DNA of 64,000 bases, from positions 238,261-302,260 of the forward strand of contig NZ_CAMPHV010000001.1 in assembly GCF_946886105.1 (NCBI RefSeq), given 5' to 3'. The position numbers and the translations under genes are program-made. Below are positions 8,231-17,430 of this stretch, piece after piece. Each line of letters opens with the position of its first letter. Positions within the stretch are counted from its first letter, which is position 1. The notes under the pieces are model-generated. The model saw only the letters and a program-made list of their open reading frames with translations, ran no database searches and had not been told where the DNA came from. The stretch comes from an uncultured Pseudomonas sp. Lineage in GTDB: Bacteria; Pseudomonadota; Gammaproteobacteria; Pseudomonadales; Pseudomonadaceae.

Positions 8231-10066
8231 CTAAACACCGTTAGCCGCTTGCGCAGGATGCGGTTCGGGCAACGGCAGCAGCGGCGGAAAATCTTCCGGG
8301 GTCAGGGTTTCCTTCTCCAGCAATAGCTGTGCGCCCAGCTGCAACTCCGGGCGTTTGCGCTGCAATAACGCCTTGACCTGCGCATAGGCGTCGTCGATCA
8401 AGGCTTTGATGCACAGATCGACCTCCCGCGCGGTCTGCTCCGAATAGTCCTTTTCCCGCAGGCTGATTGCATGTTCGCCGAGGTAACTCGCGCTTTGCCG
8501 TTCCAATACCGCCTGGCCGAGTTCGCTGCTCATGCCGAAGCGGGTGACGATCTGCCGCGCGATATCGGTGACTTTGGCCAGATCGTCCGCCGCACCGGTG
8601 GAGATTTCGCCGAACGTCAGGTCTTCGGCCGCACGTCCGGCAAGCAATACCTGCATGCGTTTTTTCAGTTCGCGCAGGGTGATCAGAAAACGATCCTCGG
8701 TAGGACGTTGCAAGGTATAACCCAGGGCGCCGACCGAGCGGGGAATGATCGAGACCTTATGCACCGGGTCCATGCCCGCCAGGCCCGCGGCGGCGAGGGC
8801 GTGGCCCATTTCGTGGTAGGCCACCACCTCGCGTTCGTGGGGCTGCAACAAGCGTCCGCGCCGCTCGCTGCCGACCACGATGCGCTCCACCGCCTCGGTG
8901 AAATCGGCCATGCCCACCGAGTCGGCGCCGCGGCGGGTGGCGACTATGGTCGCTTCGTTGACCAGGTTGGCCAGATCCGCCCCGGAAAAGCCGGTGGTCA
9001 TGCCGGCAATGCCCTCGATATCGAGGTCGGCGTCCGCCTGGATACGCTTCAGGTGCACCTTGAGAATGGCCACCCGACCGCGCCTGTCCGGGCGGTCGAT
9101 GACGATCTGTCGGTCGAAACGACCGGCGCGGAGGAGGGCGGGGTCGAGCACCTCCGGGCGGTTGGTGGCGGCCAGCAATACCACGCCCTCGCGGGTATCG
9201 AAGCCGTCCAATTCGGCCAGCAGTTGGTTGAGCGTTTGCTCCTTTTCATCGTTGCCACCGAAAGAACCGGCACCGCGCATTTTGCCGAGCGCGTCCAGCT
9301 CGTCGATGAAGATGATGCAGGGCGCGGCCTTGCGCGCCTGCTCGAACAGATCGCGCACCCGTGCGGCGCCGACACCGACGAACATCTCGACGAATTCGGA
9401 ACCGGAAATCGAATAAAACGGCACCCCGGCTTCGCCCGCCACAGCCTTGGCCACCAGCGTTTTGCCGGTGCCTGGCGGGCCGACCAGCAGGATGCCCTTG
9501 GGAATGCGCGCGCCGAGCCGGCTGTACTTGGGCTGATCCTTGAGAAAGGACACCACCTCGAGCAACTCGGCCTTGGCCTCGTCGATACCCGCGACATCGT
9601 CGAAGGTCACCCCGGTGTCGCGCTGGACGAATATCTTCGCCTTGGATTTGCCGACATTGACCATGCCGCCGAAGCCCTGCTTTTCGAAGACACGTCGCAG
9701 CAGGAACGACCAGAGGGCGAAGATCAAGATAAAGGGCAGCAACCAACTCAACAGATTATTCAGCAGGCCATCGTCACGGGTGCCGCTGAACGTCACCTCG
9801 GACTGCGCCAAAGCATCCGCCAGGTCGGGCTCGACCCGGATGGTGCTGAATTGATGGCGGTTGTTGATCGGCTCTTTCAGCTTGCCGGTGATCTGTTGCT
9901 GTTCGATGCGCAATTCGCTGAGCTTGTCCTGCTTGAGCAGGCGCATGAACTCGCTGTAAGGAATCGGCTCGACCGCATTGCGCTCAGCCCACCAGCCCTG
10001 AAACAGCAACAACAGGCTGAACGCGACCAGAAAGAACCAGATGTTCCACTGCTGATGCTTTTCCAT
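8231..10066 (-). CDS. ftsH: ATP-dependent zinc metalloprotease FtsH
   Basis: A 611-aa membrane AAA+ protease. Two membrane segments (about 8-25 and 104-122) flank a periplasmic loop. Walker A 'VGPPGTGKT' is near 196-204, Walker B '[11 protein letters not shown]' follows, and the SRH region contains '[21 protein letters not shown]'. The zinc site 'HEMGH' is near residue 420, so the protease should be active. ATG 10066 is used; ATG 10075, three codons upstream, is possible. It is probably an accessory copy, since housekeeping ftsH sits beside rrmJ/folP in relatives. A perfect FNR box 62 bp upstream suggests low-oxygen induction, paralleling hsp20. It is convergent with the flavin subunit gene. 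Confidence 0.93.
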   Translation of the reverse strand: MEKHQQWNIWFFLVAFSLLLLFQGWWAERNAVEPIPYSEFMRLLKQDKLSELRIEQQQITGKLKEPINNRHQFSTIRVEPDLADALAQSEVTFSGTRDDGLLNNLLSWLLPFILIFALWSFLLRRVFEKQGFGGMVNVGKSKAKIFVQRDTGVTFDDVAGIDEAKAELLEVVSFLKDQPKYSRLGARIPKGILLVGPPGTGKTLVAKAVAGEAGVPFYSISGSEFVEMFVGVGAARVRDLFEQARKAAPCIIFIDELDALGKMRGAGSFGGNDEKEQTLNQLLAELDGFDTREGVVLLAATNRPEVLDPALLRAGRFDRQIVIDRPDRRGRVAILKVHLKRIQADADLDIEGIAGMTTGFSGADLANLVNEATIVATRRGADSVGMADFTEAVERIVVGSERRGRLLQPHEREVVAYHEMGHALAAAGLAGMDPVHKVSIIPRSVGALGYTLQRPTEDRFLITLRELKKRMQVLLAGRAAEDLTFGEISTGAADDLAKVTDIARQIVTRFGMSSELGQAVLERQSASYLGEHAISLREKDYSEQTAREVDLCIKALIDDAYAQVKALLQRKRPELQLGAQLLLEKETLTPEDFPPLLPLPEPHPAQAANGV

Positions 10067-10127
10067 TCGGCCCATCCTTGCTCAGGGTGCATAAACAATC
10101 TTTTACCGCGCGGGCGGCCCGCCGGTA

Positions 10128-10141
10128 TTGATACCGATCAA
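10128..10141. promoter_or_regulatory. FNR-type box upstream of ftsH
   Basis: TTGAT-ACCG-ATCAA is a perfect consensus 62 bp upstream of the ftsH start (minus strand) and 112 bp upstream of the divergent solute-binding protein gene. Confidence 0.8.
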
Positions 10142-10252
10142 ACAGCGGAGTGCTCACGAACAAGCCATCGAATCGTCGAACCGTGGAAAAGTGGCCAACC
10201 GCCGATAGCCATATAGACTCCAATGGAAGCGGTTAGGGGCAGGGGAGGCGTC

Positions 10253-11050
10253 ATGGGCAGGCAACGCTCGGTTGGCCAAACCATGCGACAGCTATCGTGC
10301 CGGCTATGGTTCGTGTTTGGCGTATGCGCTTTGGCGCCAGTACACGCGGGCGATGTGCTGATCGCTTCTGGGCACCCCAACTACCCACCGTTCTCCTGGC
10401 AGCGTGGCGAGCAGATCGTCGGCGTCGGCGTCGAATTGACCGAGATAATTTTTAGCGACCTGGGCATTGATGTGGACTTTCCCGCGCGCGGCAACTGGAA
10501 GCGGGTACAGAGCGACGCCGCCAACGGCACTATCGACGTAATCGTCGGCATCTACAAAACCTTGGACAAGACGCAGTACCTGGCCTATCCCGAGCAACCT
10601 TATCTCGACGACATAAGCGTGGTCTGGGTGCGCAAGGGCAGGGAGTTCACCTTCGATAAATGGGGCGACCTACTCGGTAAACGCGGCACCGCGATGCTGG
10701 GTGAAAGCTATGGCAAGGATTTCGACGACTTCATCGCCAGGCACCTGCAGATGGACCGGGTGTCCACGCCGCTACAGAACCTGAAAAAACTGGATGCCGG
10801 CCGTTCCGACTATTACCCATTCAGCCTCTATGGCGGGACGCTACAACTCAAACGCTATGGCTTCGAGGACCGTATACAGCATCTGCCGAATGCCATTTCG
10901 AAGCAGGGCGTGTATCTGGCTATTTCAAAAAAATCTATATACGTCAGTTACTTACCTAAAATAACCGAAGCCATTCATAAACGCGGAGTCGATGGCACCA
11001 TCGACGAATTGGTACTCAAATACCTGCAATTGGCCGCCGAAGAGCAATAA
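10253..11050 (+). CDS. periplasmic amino-acid-type solute-binding protein (SBP family 3)
   Basis: A 265-aa protein with a signal peptide ('LSCRLWFVFGVCALAPVHAG', cleavage after AHA-like 'VHA'). The mature part begins 'DVLIASGHPNYPPFSW' and continues 'GVGVELTEIIFSDLGI' and 'GTIDVIVGIYKTLDKTQYLAYPEQPYL', the standard pattern of family 3 binding proteins. No ABC permease or ATPase genes are next to it, so it may be an orphan binding or sensory protein. ATG 10253 is chosen because AGGGGAGG precedes it by six bases. Confidence 0.85.
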   Translation: MGRQRSVGQTMRQLSCRLWFVFGVCALAPVHAGDVLIASGHPNYPPFSWQRGEQIVGVGVELTEIIFSDLGIDVDFPARGNWKRVQSDAANGTIDVIVGIYKTLDKTQYLAYPEQPYLDDISVVWVRKGREFTFDKWGDLLGKRGTAMLGESYGKDFDDFIARHLQMDRVSTPLQNLKKLDAGRSDYYPFSLYGGTLQLKRYGFEDRIQHLPNAISKQGVYLAISKKSIYVSYLPKITEAIHKRGVDGTIDELVLKYLQLAAEEQ

Positions 11051-11070
11051 AAGCCGCACCTCGGCGCGGC
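11047..11070 (-). terminator. rho-independent terminator of the VKOR gene
   Basis: On the minus strand GCCGC and GCGGC form a short GC stem around GCCGAGGT, followed by TTTTATT. It is a few bases past the stop codon of the minus-strand gene and also lies between convergent genes. Confidence 0.55.
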
Positions 11071-11074
11071 AGGT

Positions 11075-11947
11075 TCATTGAGCCTCTTTAAACCGCGAAT
11101 AACGCGCCAATTCCTCTGGGCTGAGCAGTTGCTGATAGTGGCGGCCGCGTATTACCCAGGTCGGATAGCCGTTGACATTGGCATCGACACAGGCGCGAAC
11201 CAGCAAGCCTTTTTTGCCATCCGGAGAGCACTCGACATACGGCAGGCGCTTGGCGGAAGGCCCGAACAGACGTTTTTGTTCCTGGCAAGTCGGGCACCAG
11301 AAGACGCCGTAGAACTTCGCGCCGCTGCGTTCCAGATGGTCGGCCAGCGCCTGCATGCGGGGATCTTCGCGGGGCGCGAGCAGATCGCTGTAGTACAGAT
11401 GCAAGGACACGACCGCGACCAACGCCGCCAAGCCGCCACGGATCAGCCAGTGGCGCCAATCGCCAGGGCTCAACGGTTTTGTCGGCGCCAGACTCAAACG
11501 AACGAATATCGCCGCCAGCAACGCCAAGGACAGCAGGCACCAGACGCAGAACGCATCGAGCTCCAACCAACCGATTGCCGTCATATACAGGCTGATGGCC
11601 AAACCGACCAAGGCGACCAGCCACAACCTGGCCCAACGCTGCAGCTTGGCCGGCAAGCGCCAGGCAGTGAACGCCAGCACCGCATAGAGCGCAAAACCCC
11701 ACAGCGCCAAGGGCACACCGAAAATCCGCGACCAACGACTTTGCTGAATCAGATCGCACGACGAATCCTGCCCGCAGAATGCCGGCAGACCATCGCTAAG
11801 CGCGGTGAACGTCAGGTAGCCGGTGAGCAACATGCCCAACAGCGCCAATATCGCGACCAACCGATCGGGGGCGCTTTGAGATTTGCCGACATGCCCCTGA
11901 GTGGATGCACTGGCCCGACGGGCTTTCTTATGGGTATTTTTGCTCAT
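11075..11947 (-). CDS. vitamin K epoxide reductase (VKOR) fused to a thioredoxin-like domain
   Basis: A 290-aa inner-membrane disulfide-forming protein. The VKOR part has four to five membrane segments, a loop Cys pair in 'CGQDSSCDLIQQS' (about residues 58-65) and the quinone-proximal 'FCVWCL' CxxC (about 131-136). A periplasmic thioredoxin-like tail contains the active site 'FWCPTCQEQKR' (about 218-228) and the cis-Pro region 'GYPTWVI'. It should oxidise periplasmic proteins using quinone, combining the DsbB and DsbA roles in one chain. ATG 11947 is used; the preceding 14 codons are open but look non-coding. It is the last gene before the transposon, 114 bp from its end. Confidence 0.85.
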   Translation of the reverse strand: MSKNTHKKARRASASTQGHVGKSQSAPDRLVAILALLGMLLTGYLTFTALSDGLPAFCGQDSSCDLIQQSRWSRIFGVPLALWGFALYAVLAFTAWRLPAKLQRWARLWLVALVGLAISLYMTAIGWLELDAFCVWCLLSLALLAAIFVRLSLAPTKPLSPGDWRHWLIRGGLAALVAVVSLHLYYSDLLAPREDPRMQALADHLERSGAKFYGVFWCPTCQEQKRLFGPSAKRLPYVECSPDGKKGLLVRACVDANVNGYPTWVIRGRHYQQLLSPEELARYSRFKEAQ

Positions 11948-12061
11948 AGGCCGGAAAACACTCGATGACTGGAAGGCGCAGGCTAGCACCCGTGCTTTTG
12001 GCGGAGCAATCGATTGAACAGGAGCGTAACCTCAGAGCACGCAGCCTGGATTAAACATAAG

Positions 12062-12088
12062 TGTCGAGATTAGCTAAAGGCGCGCACG
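12062..12088 (+). repeat. left terminal inverted repeat of the transposon
   Basis: TGTCGAGATTAG followed by CTAAAGGCGCGC. It pairs with the inverted copies at 37331-37357 and 37358-37384. Terminal TGT is typical of elements moved by DDE transposases of the Mu/TniA/TnsB type. Confidence 0.8.
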
Positions 12089-12202
12089 AAGTAAGTCTTT
12101 GAAAAATATAAATAATATTTTTCTGCCGTATTAACTTTTGTGTTGATTTTTGAAATTTCCGCATATTTAACTAAATTTCTGAAGACTTCCGCATTTTTTG
12201 TT

Positions 12203-14044
12203 ATGGATACCGCCATGCAGAAAATAAGCATAAGGCCGGGCGTTTTAGTTCTAGCGGGAAATAGAAGATTAGAAATTGTCGCGCCGGCCTCATCTAGCAA
12301 GATCGAAGCTAGAGATGTCATCTCTGGTGAGAAAATTTTCATTTCGCCAGGAGAGATAGAGTTCGAACTAAAAATGTCTCCTCCTTCAGACAGTGAAACG
12401 TTCAAGGCAGAAGCAGAGATCGCCATAAGGGATTCAGATCTAAAGGTGGCAACTGATCGATTCAACGTATTAGCCCCTTTAAAAACCAAGCAATTTCTCT
12501 CTAAGCAAGACGTAGAACAATGTAGTGTAAGGCTCGGGCTTAGTGCTTCTCAGGTTCGGAGGCTTTTCTCGCAGCTAGAGATGAAAAAAGGGCCAGGGAG
12601 TCTAATCCCAAAAAGGCGCGGAAGAACGAAAGGCGTCAAAATAATCGGGGCGGAGGTAGAAGATATAATCCAACAGGTCATTGATGAATACTATGCAGGA
12701 CCTGGTGCGACCGTAGAACGTGTTATGCAGAAAGTAACAGAGCAGTGTTTGGCTCTCTCCCTCAAAGCACCGAGCGCTGCGACGATAGCTAATCGGGTAA
12801 GAGAGCGTAAGCCCCGCGAATTGCTGGCAAAAAAGTCCGGGGCAAAAGCGGCTCGCCAAGCTTATGCCGTCCGTGGAGGAAAAGTACAGCCTGAAGCTCC
12901 TCTTCAATTAATCCAGATAGATCACGCACTAGTTGATTGTATTGTTGTTGATGATCAGCGAATGCCGCTAATGCGTCCATGGATAACAATTGCTATCGAT
13001 GTGTATACACGAGGCGTGCTCGGTTTTTACTTGTCATTGTCATATCCTTCAGCAATGTCTGTTGCGCTATGCATCGCTCACGCAATACTTCCCAAGCATA
13101 ACTGGTTAAAGTCTTATGGGTTTAGTGGCTATGAATATCCTTTCTACGGTATACCCAAGAGAATACATGTAGATAATGCCAAAGAGTTTAGATCGAAAAA
13201 ATTATCCGATAGTTGTCGGTCGTATGGAATTGAATTGACATTTCGCCCTAGGGGCACGCCACATAATGGAGCCCATATTGAACGATTGATTGGTACTCTC
13301 ATGGGCAAGATTCATATTTTGCCTGGAACCACAATGTCATCGACCAAAGCTAAAGGTGAGTATAAAAGCGAAAGGATGGCTTCGTTGCTATTCTCTGAGT
13401 TTCGAGAATGGCTAATTAGGGAGGTGGAAATTTATCACAGCACAGAGCATTCTGCCTTGGGCTGCTCACCGCTTCATAAGTGGGAAGAGTATTATCAGAA
13501 CAAAGATGGCAGCTTCTCCTGCCCTTTACTAGTAGATGATCCGAAACGCTTGCTTATTGATTTCATGCCATCTAAGACACGTGTAATAGGAAGGGCAGGG
13601 ATCAGAATGCACAATATCGATTACTACACCAATACATTGAAACGCTTTGATATCGGAACAAAGTGCGTGGTTCGCTATGATCCTGATTCACTGAAGAAAA
13701 TATGGATACTTCCAGAGGGTGAAAAAAATTACATCGAGCTAAGCTATGCTGACCTTCGACTTCCTGACACTACTCTGTCCGAGTTTAAAAATTTAAGGAA
13801 GAAGATTCGCGGCGAAAGCATGCGTAGGGTGCCGGCTGCAGAAATATTCAAGTTAATTGAGAAAAATGAACAACTTGTTCGTGCTGCGACCATGGCGAGC
13901 AAGCAGGTACGTAAAACACGAGAACGTAAGAGATCACGACTCTCCGACCCTGGGCATCCATTGAATGCGCAGCGCCAAATTAAAGATCGTATTGAGTCGG
14001 TAGACTACAGTGTTAATCCTGTTGCTTATACTCTAGAGGATTGA
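12203..14044 (+). CDS. tniA: transposase TniA, Mu/TnsB-type DDE integrase
   Basis: A 613-aa catalytic transposase. The N-terminal half carries helix-turn-helix regions ('LSASQVRRLFSQLEMK', 'PSAATIANRVRERKPRELLAKKSG'). The RNase-H-like core has the first Asp in 'LIQIDHALVDCIVV', the second in 'RIHVDNAKEFRSKKL' and the Glu in 'PHNGAHIERLIGTLMGKIH'. A Mu-type C-terminal barrel and a basic tail follow. The open frame starts at 12140 but ATG 12203 or 12215 better fits the family length; no strong ribosome site is visible. It should bind the terminal repeats and join them to target DNA together with TniB. Confidence 0.88.
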   Translation: MDTAMQKISIRPGVLVLAGNRRLEIVAPASSSKIEARDVISGEKIFISPGEIEFELKMSPPSDSETFKAEAEIAIRDSDLKVATDRFNVLAPLKTKQFLSKQDVEQCSVRLGLSASQVRRLFSQLEMKKGPGSLIPKRRGRTKGVKIIGAEVEDIIQQVIDEYYAGPGATVERVMQKVTEQCLALSLKAPSAATIANRVRERKPRELLAKKSGAKAARQAYAVRGGKVQPEAPLQLIQIDHALVDCIVVDDQRMPLMRPWITIAIDVYTRGVLGFYLSLSYPSAMSVALCIAHAILPKHNWLKSYGFSGYEYPFYGIPKRIHVDNAKEFRSKKLSDSCRSYGIELTFRPRGTPHNGAHIERLIGTLMGKIHILPGTTMSSTKAKGEYKSERMASLLFSEFREWLIREVEIYHSTEHSALGCSPLHKWEEYYQNKDGSFSCPLLVDDPKRLLIDFMPSKTRVIGRAGIRMHNIDYYTNTLKRFDIGTKCVVRYDPDSLKKIWILPEGEKNYIELSYADLRLPDTTLSEFKNLRKKIRGESMRRVPAAEIFKLIEKNEQLVRAATMASKQVRKTRERKRSRLSDPGHPLNAQRQIKDRIESVDYSVNPVAYTLED

Positions 14045-14069
14045 GGGTCGCCCCCTGCTGAGGTGCTAA

Positions 14070-14963
14070 ATGAAGACGTCAGTTAATTTTGACCATGTCG
14101 ACCCTAAGTTTCGTGATCATCTGCTCCTCGGTGATCGTGAGCGCATCAGAAAGATATACAGGGACTGTTGGATAAATTACCCACAGGTGGTGGCGATCAG
14201 GGCAGGTGTACGCGCCATTTACGAAATGCCACCGAAAAATCAGGCGCAATGCATGTTGATTTGTGGCCGCCCAGGCATGGGTAAGACCAGTCTATTTAAG
14301 AAGATTGAGTCTGATATGGAATTACTGAGAAAAAGGCACATTGACTCTTATGGCTGTATCGCATTCAGCCTGTCTCCTGACCCTAGTCTCCATGGTTTCG
14401 AAGACAGCATTAGTGAGGCGCTGGGTGTGCCAATAGGTAAAATCCGGAACGGCCTAGTACCGGAAGCATTCTGCCGACTAGCACATTTGCGCAGAATGAG
14501 ACTCGTGTTAATTGATGAGATTCACAACCTACTGAATGCTGGACGAATCGACCAGCGTAAGAATCTGGCTTTTTTTAGAGCATTAAGCAGTCCACCGATG
14601 TCGCTATCTATCATAGCGTTTGGTGTGGAAGATGCAGTTCATGCTATTAGCAGTGACGAACAGTTGGAGCGGCGCTTTCAGATCTGCGATCTACCTCCTT
14701 GGAAAGAAAATGAAAGCTTCCGCTCGTTTCTTGCAACTTATGAACGTGCGTTGCCCTTGAAGAAACCGTCTGAGTTAGGGAATCAAGAAAATGTTCGTTA
14801 TTTGCTCGGCGCTACTGGCGGTATCACCGACGCCATTGTAAAGCGAATAACAAGAGGGGCAGTATGGGCGATAGTGGAAGGCAGGGAAGCTATCGATCGC
14901 TATTGCTTAGAAAAAGCGGCCGAAATACCACCTTATCTTGACTGTTTTGATGATGAGACGTAA
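14070..14963 (+). CDS. tniB: transposition ATPase TniB
   Basis: A 297-aa AAA+ ATPase of the TniB/TnsC/MuB group. Walker A is 'LICGRPGMGKTSLF' (about 71-84) and Walker B 'RLVLIDEIHNLL' (about 144-155). The N-terminal stretch 'HFDHVDPKFRDHLLLGDRERIRKIY'-like and the following 'VRAIYEMPPKNQ' are typical of TniB. It selects the target and stimulates TniA. It starts 25 bp after tniA and its end overlaps tniQ. Confidence 0.88.
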   Translation: MKTSVNFDHVDPKFRDHLLLGDRERIRKIYRDCWINYPQVVAIRAGVRAIYEMPPKNQAQCMLICGRPGMGKTSLFKKIESDMELLRKRHIDSYGCIAFSLSPDPSLHGFEDSISEALGVPIGKIRNGLVPEAFCRLAHLRRMRLVLIDEIHNLLNAGRIDQRKNLAFFRALSSPPMSLSIIAFGVEDAVHAISSDEQLERRFQICDLPPWKENESFRSFLATYERALPLKKPSELGNQENVRYLLGATGGITDAIVKRITRGAVWAIVEGREAIDRYCLEKAAEIPPYLDCFDDET

Positions 14964-16077
14964 TGGCTATTTCTCGGGCTTGCTAAAGCCGGTGCCTCAA
15001 GAAGCCTTTTCTGCCTGGCTTGAGAGAGGACTGCATGGAAAGCAACCGCTTCTATTTCTGCAGGCGAAAGAGTGTCTGAAACATCATGGCGTCGAGGATG
15101 CAGACGCCCCCCTTTCCCCGCCGGTTGTAGAGGCGGTATCTAAGGCATTAGGTTTGCCGAAAGAGTATTTTAAACGGACATTCTCTTTGCCCGGTGACTG
15201 GTTAAAGGCGTTGCCCCAAAAACGTTTTCGGTACTGCGAATATTGTCTCCTTCTTGACTTTCGGTTCAATCGACAGCCTACGGCGAGAGTCACTTGGTTC
15301 TACTGGTGGTTCAATGTCTGTCCAGTGCACGGCTGCCTTCTGCTTGAAGAGGAGAGTACCTCGGCACCAGTGGCTCTACATTCCATGATTCGCAAGAGTC
15401 AGGCGCTGATGCCCTATGGCGGGCGGGTGCTAAGTTCGTACATTCAGAGACGGCAGAACTTGAGCCGTGACTCATTTAAGGTGCTGCTGCTTATGGCGCT
15501 GGGGTTTCAGAAGTGGTATCAGCACTCGGTCCAGCGCGGCACTTTCCTTGTAGATGGCGCCGAAGTTGGTCTCGCCGAGATGGAGAGATTTCTAAGTGAT
15601 CTTCTGGCAATCATTGGCAAAAAACGAGTTTATCCTGGTGATCCTCTTCCTGATATCGCGCAAATTCTGCGTATCAAGTCCTGGAGTACGCTTAGTTCTT
15701 CACTGCCAATAGACTCAGGCTGTGAGCCTTTTTTATGCCTAGATCCTGGGGAGCACTCCGGCGACATCCGCATGGCAATGTTTGCTTTTCTCGGCCTGCT
15801 TCTGAAGTTGCCTTATTGTGTTCATCTATGGCCTGCTGGCAGCGGGCCGATCGACGAAGGATCATTCGCCAACATTTGGATTGGAATGCACAGTGATGCG
15901 GCGAGGGTGCCTAGCTATTTTAGCTGGCTGCGGCAGCGTTCTGAGGAGTGGAGCGAGCCAATTCGCATCCATTTCCAATATCTGCTTGAGGGTAGGGCGA
16001 GGAAGATCCGCTCTGGAGAGAAGATCAAAAGCTGGGTACAGGAAGAAACTAACCCCCTGGTGCGCAGTGTGAGATAA
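14950..16077 (+). CDS. tniQ: target-site factor TniQ
   Basis: A 375-aa TniQ/TnsD-family protein with a zinc-finger region 'RYCEYCLLLDFRF...VCPVHGCLLLEE' (about residues 95-140). TniQ proteins take part in target recognition; in Tn5053 they are needed for insertion near resolution sites. The start overlaps the end of tniB by about 14 bp (ATG 14950 or 14953), consistent with one operon. The gene ends 120 bp before the convergent recombinase gene. Confidence 0.82.
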   Translation: MMRRNGYFSGLLKPVPQEAFSAWLERGLHGKQPLLFLQAKECLKHHGVEDADAPLSPPVVEAVSKALGLPKEYFKRTFSLPGDWLKALPQKRFRYCEYCLLLDFRFNRQPTARVTWFYWWFNVCPVHGCLLLEEESTSAPVALHSMIRKSQALMPYGGRVLSSYIQRRQNLSRDSFKVLLLMALGFQKWYQHSVQRGTFLVDGAEVGLAEMERFLSDLLAIIGKKRVYPGDPLPDIAQILRIKSWSTLSSSLPIDSGCEPFLCLDPGEHSGDIRMAMFAFLGLLLKLPYCVHLWPAGSGPIDEGSFANIWIGMHSDAARVPSYFSWLRQRSEEWSEPIRIHFQYLLEGRARKIRSGEKIKSWVQEETNPLVRSVR

Positions 16078-16200
16078 ATCTCGCCCGAGGCGTGGGGGTT
16101 ATTCTTGGACGAAATCGTAACGAAGGTTCCCTACGTCGTCAATCCGGAGGCATCAAGCTACCAGAGCCCGACCGTAGCCAGTGTGGCTCAATCTGAAGAC

Positions 16201-17343
16201 TCAGGGCTCAGAGGATCTGACGTCACTGCAAAACTCATCAGAGAGCACACTTGCATCAGTTCTGACAGGGAGTACCGGCGTGAGCAAGCTGGTAGCACGG
16301 CTGCCCAGCAAGGTGCCCGCCTGAAAATAGCCCATCACCGTGGATACCGAGCGGTGTTCGGTCATCGCCATCACCTCGCCCAAAGGCACGCTCTGACGGC
16401 CGGCCTCGCTAACAAACCCAGATCGAAGGCTGTGCGCCGCCCAGTCGCCATTGAGCCCGGCCAACTTGGCTCGGCGCTGCACGATGCGTGCAACCTGGTC
16501 GCCGGACAAGCCTGCCGTCCCGACCCGACCGCCGCGGTAGACCCGTCGGAACAGTGGCCCCGCAGAGGCGGGCGCCGCCGTCAGCCAGGCTGCGAGTGCT
16601 TGTGCCGCAGGTCCTCGCAGTGGCTTCTCCCTGCGCGCGCCGTCAGTCTGGGTTTTGGTGGCGCCCAGCGCATAGAGCCAGGTTTCGCTGTCCAGTTGAC
16701 GGATATCTCTGATTTGAAGTCCCACTACTTCAGAACGCCGACGGCCACCGCCGCTCCAGGCTAAGAGAAGAAGGGCGCGGTCACGCAGACCAAGGATACC
16801 GTCGTTACAGGTGGCCAGCATGGCTTCCAGCGATTCGCGCACCGCCGCAGTTTTCTTACGAACCGTGACGCCCTCGCGTGCCTGGGCCTTGCGCGCCTCG
16901 CGCAGCAGCGTTTTCACCGACGCCATCTCGGTCGGGCTAGGCCAGTTGTTCAGGTCATGCCACTTGGCGAGCACCGCCAGACGATGGCGCACCGTGCTGT
17001 AACTCAGGGCGCCGAGCTTGCCTTTAACGCCTGCGTCGACCAGCGCGGCATCCAACGCCGGCGGCAGTAGGTGAGTCCAGTCTCCGTCTGTCGGACGCGC
17101 CAGATGATCAAGGATGAACTGCACTGCCACCGTGTCGGCTAGCGGCCCCGCTTCCAATGTATAGCCATAGCGCAGTTGCAGCCAGCCAGCCCAATAGGCG
17201 AGGGCGCTGCGGTAACTGCGCACGGTATTGGCGGCGGTGCCGGCGGCAACGAACGCTGCCGCGGCGGCACGGGCCTCGGTATTGAGGCGATCGACGGCTA
17301 GCAGACCGCAGTCACTAAATGTTGATAGTGGAGTATTATTCAT
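16201..17343 (-). CDS. tyrosine site-specific recombinase, likely cointegrate resolvase (TnpS-like)
   Basis: A 380-aa tyrosine recombinase. The N-terminal SAM-like core-binding domain is near residues 20-150. The catalytic residues are visible: Arg in 'SGGGRRRSEVVGL', Lys in 'ALGATKTQTD', His-x-x-Arg in 'AAHSLRSGF', His in 'MTEHRSVSTVMGYF' and the Tyr in that last motif. It is divergent from a KfrA-like coiled-coil gene across an 87-bp AT-rich gap, the same layout as tnpS/tnpT of Tn4651, where they resolve transposition cointegrates. Tn402/Tn5053 elements normally use a serine resolvase (TniR) here, which is absent. ATG 17343 is preferred; a TTG 12 codons upstream is also open. Confidence 0.8.
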   Translation of the reverse strand: MNNTPLSTFSDCGLLAVDRLNTEARAAAAAFVAAGTAANTVRSYRSALAYWAGWLQLRYGYTLEAGPLADTVAVQFILDHLARPTDGDWTHLLPPALDAALVDAGVKGKLGALSYSTVRHRLAVLAKWHDLNNWPSPTEMASVKTLLREARKAQAREGVTVRKKTAAVRESLEAMLATCNDGILGLRDRALLLLAWSGGGRRRSEVVGLQIRDIRQLDSETWLYALGATKTQTDGARREKPLRGPAAQALAAWLTAAPASAGPLFRRVYRGGRVGTAGLSGDQVARIVQRRAKLAGLNGDWAAHSLRSGFVSEAGRQSVPLGEVMAMTEHRSVSTVMGYFQAGTLLGSRATSLLTPVLPVRTDASVLSDEFCSDVRSSEP

Positions 17344-17430
17344 TACGTTCAACGTATTAAATATTCGTTTTATGTTCAATTAGGTCGGATAACAATCGTT
17401 TATCAGACTTAATATAGCGAGGAGCTGGCG
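17344..17430. promoter_or_regulatory. divergent intergenic region, candidate recombination (rst/res-like) site
   Basis: An AT-rich 87-bp gap lies between the recombinase and the KfrA-like gene, both GC-rich. It contains near-symmetric stretches such as ACGTTCAACGT and TTATGTTCAA. In Tn4651 the resolution site lies in exactly this position between tnpS and tnpT; I infer the same role. Confidence 0.45.

Noticed and set aside
16105..16764. Open frame on the plus strand in the recombinase region
   Set aside because: It lies almost wholly antisense to the tyrosine recombinase and its protein is Arg- and Pro-rich, as expected for a shadow frame in GC-rich DNA.
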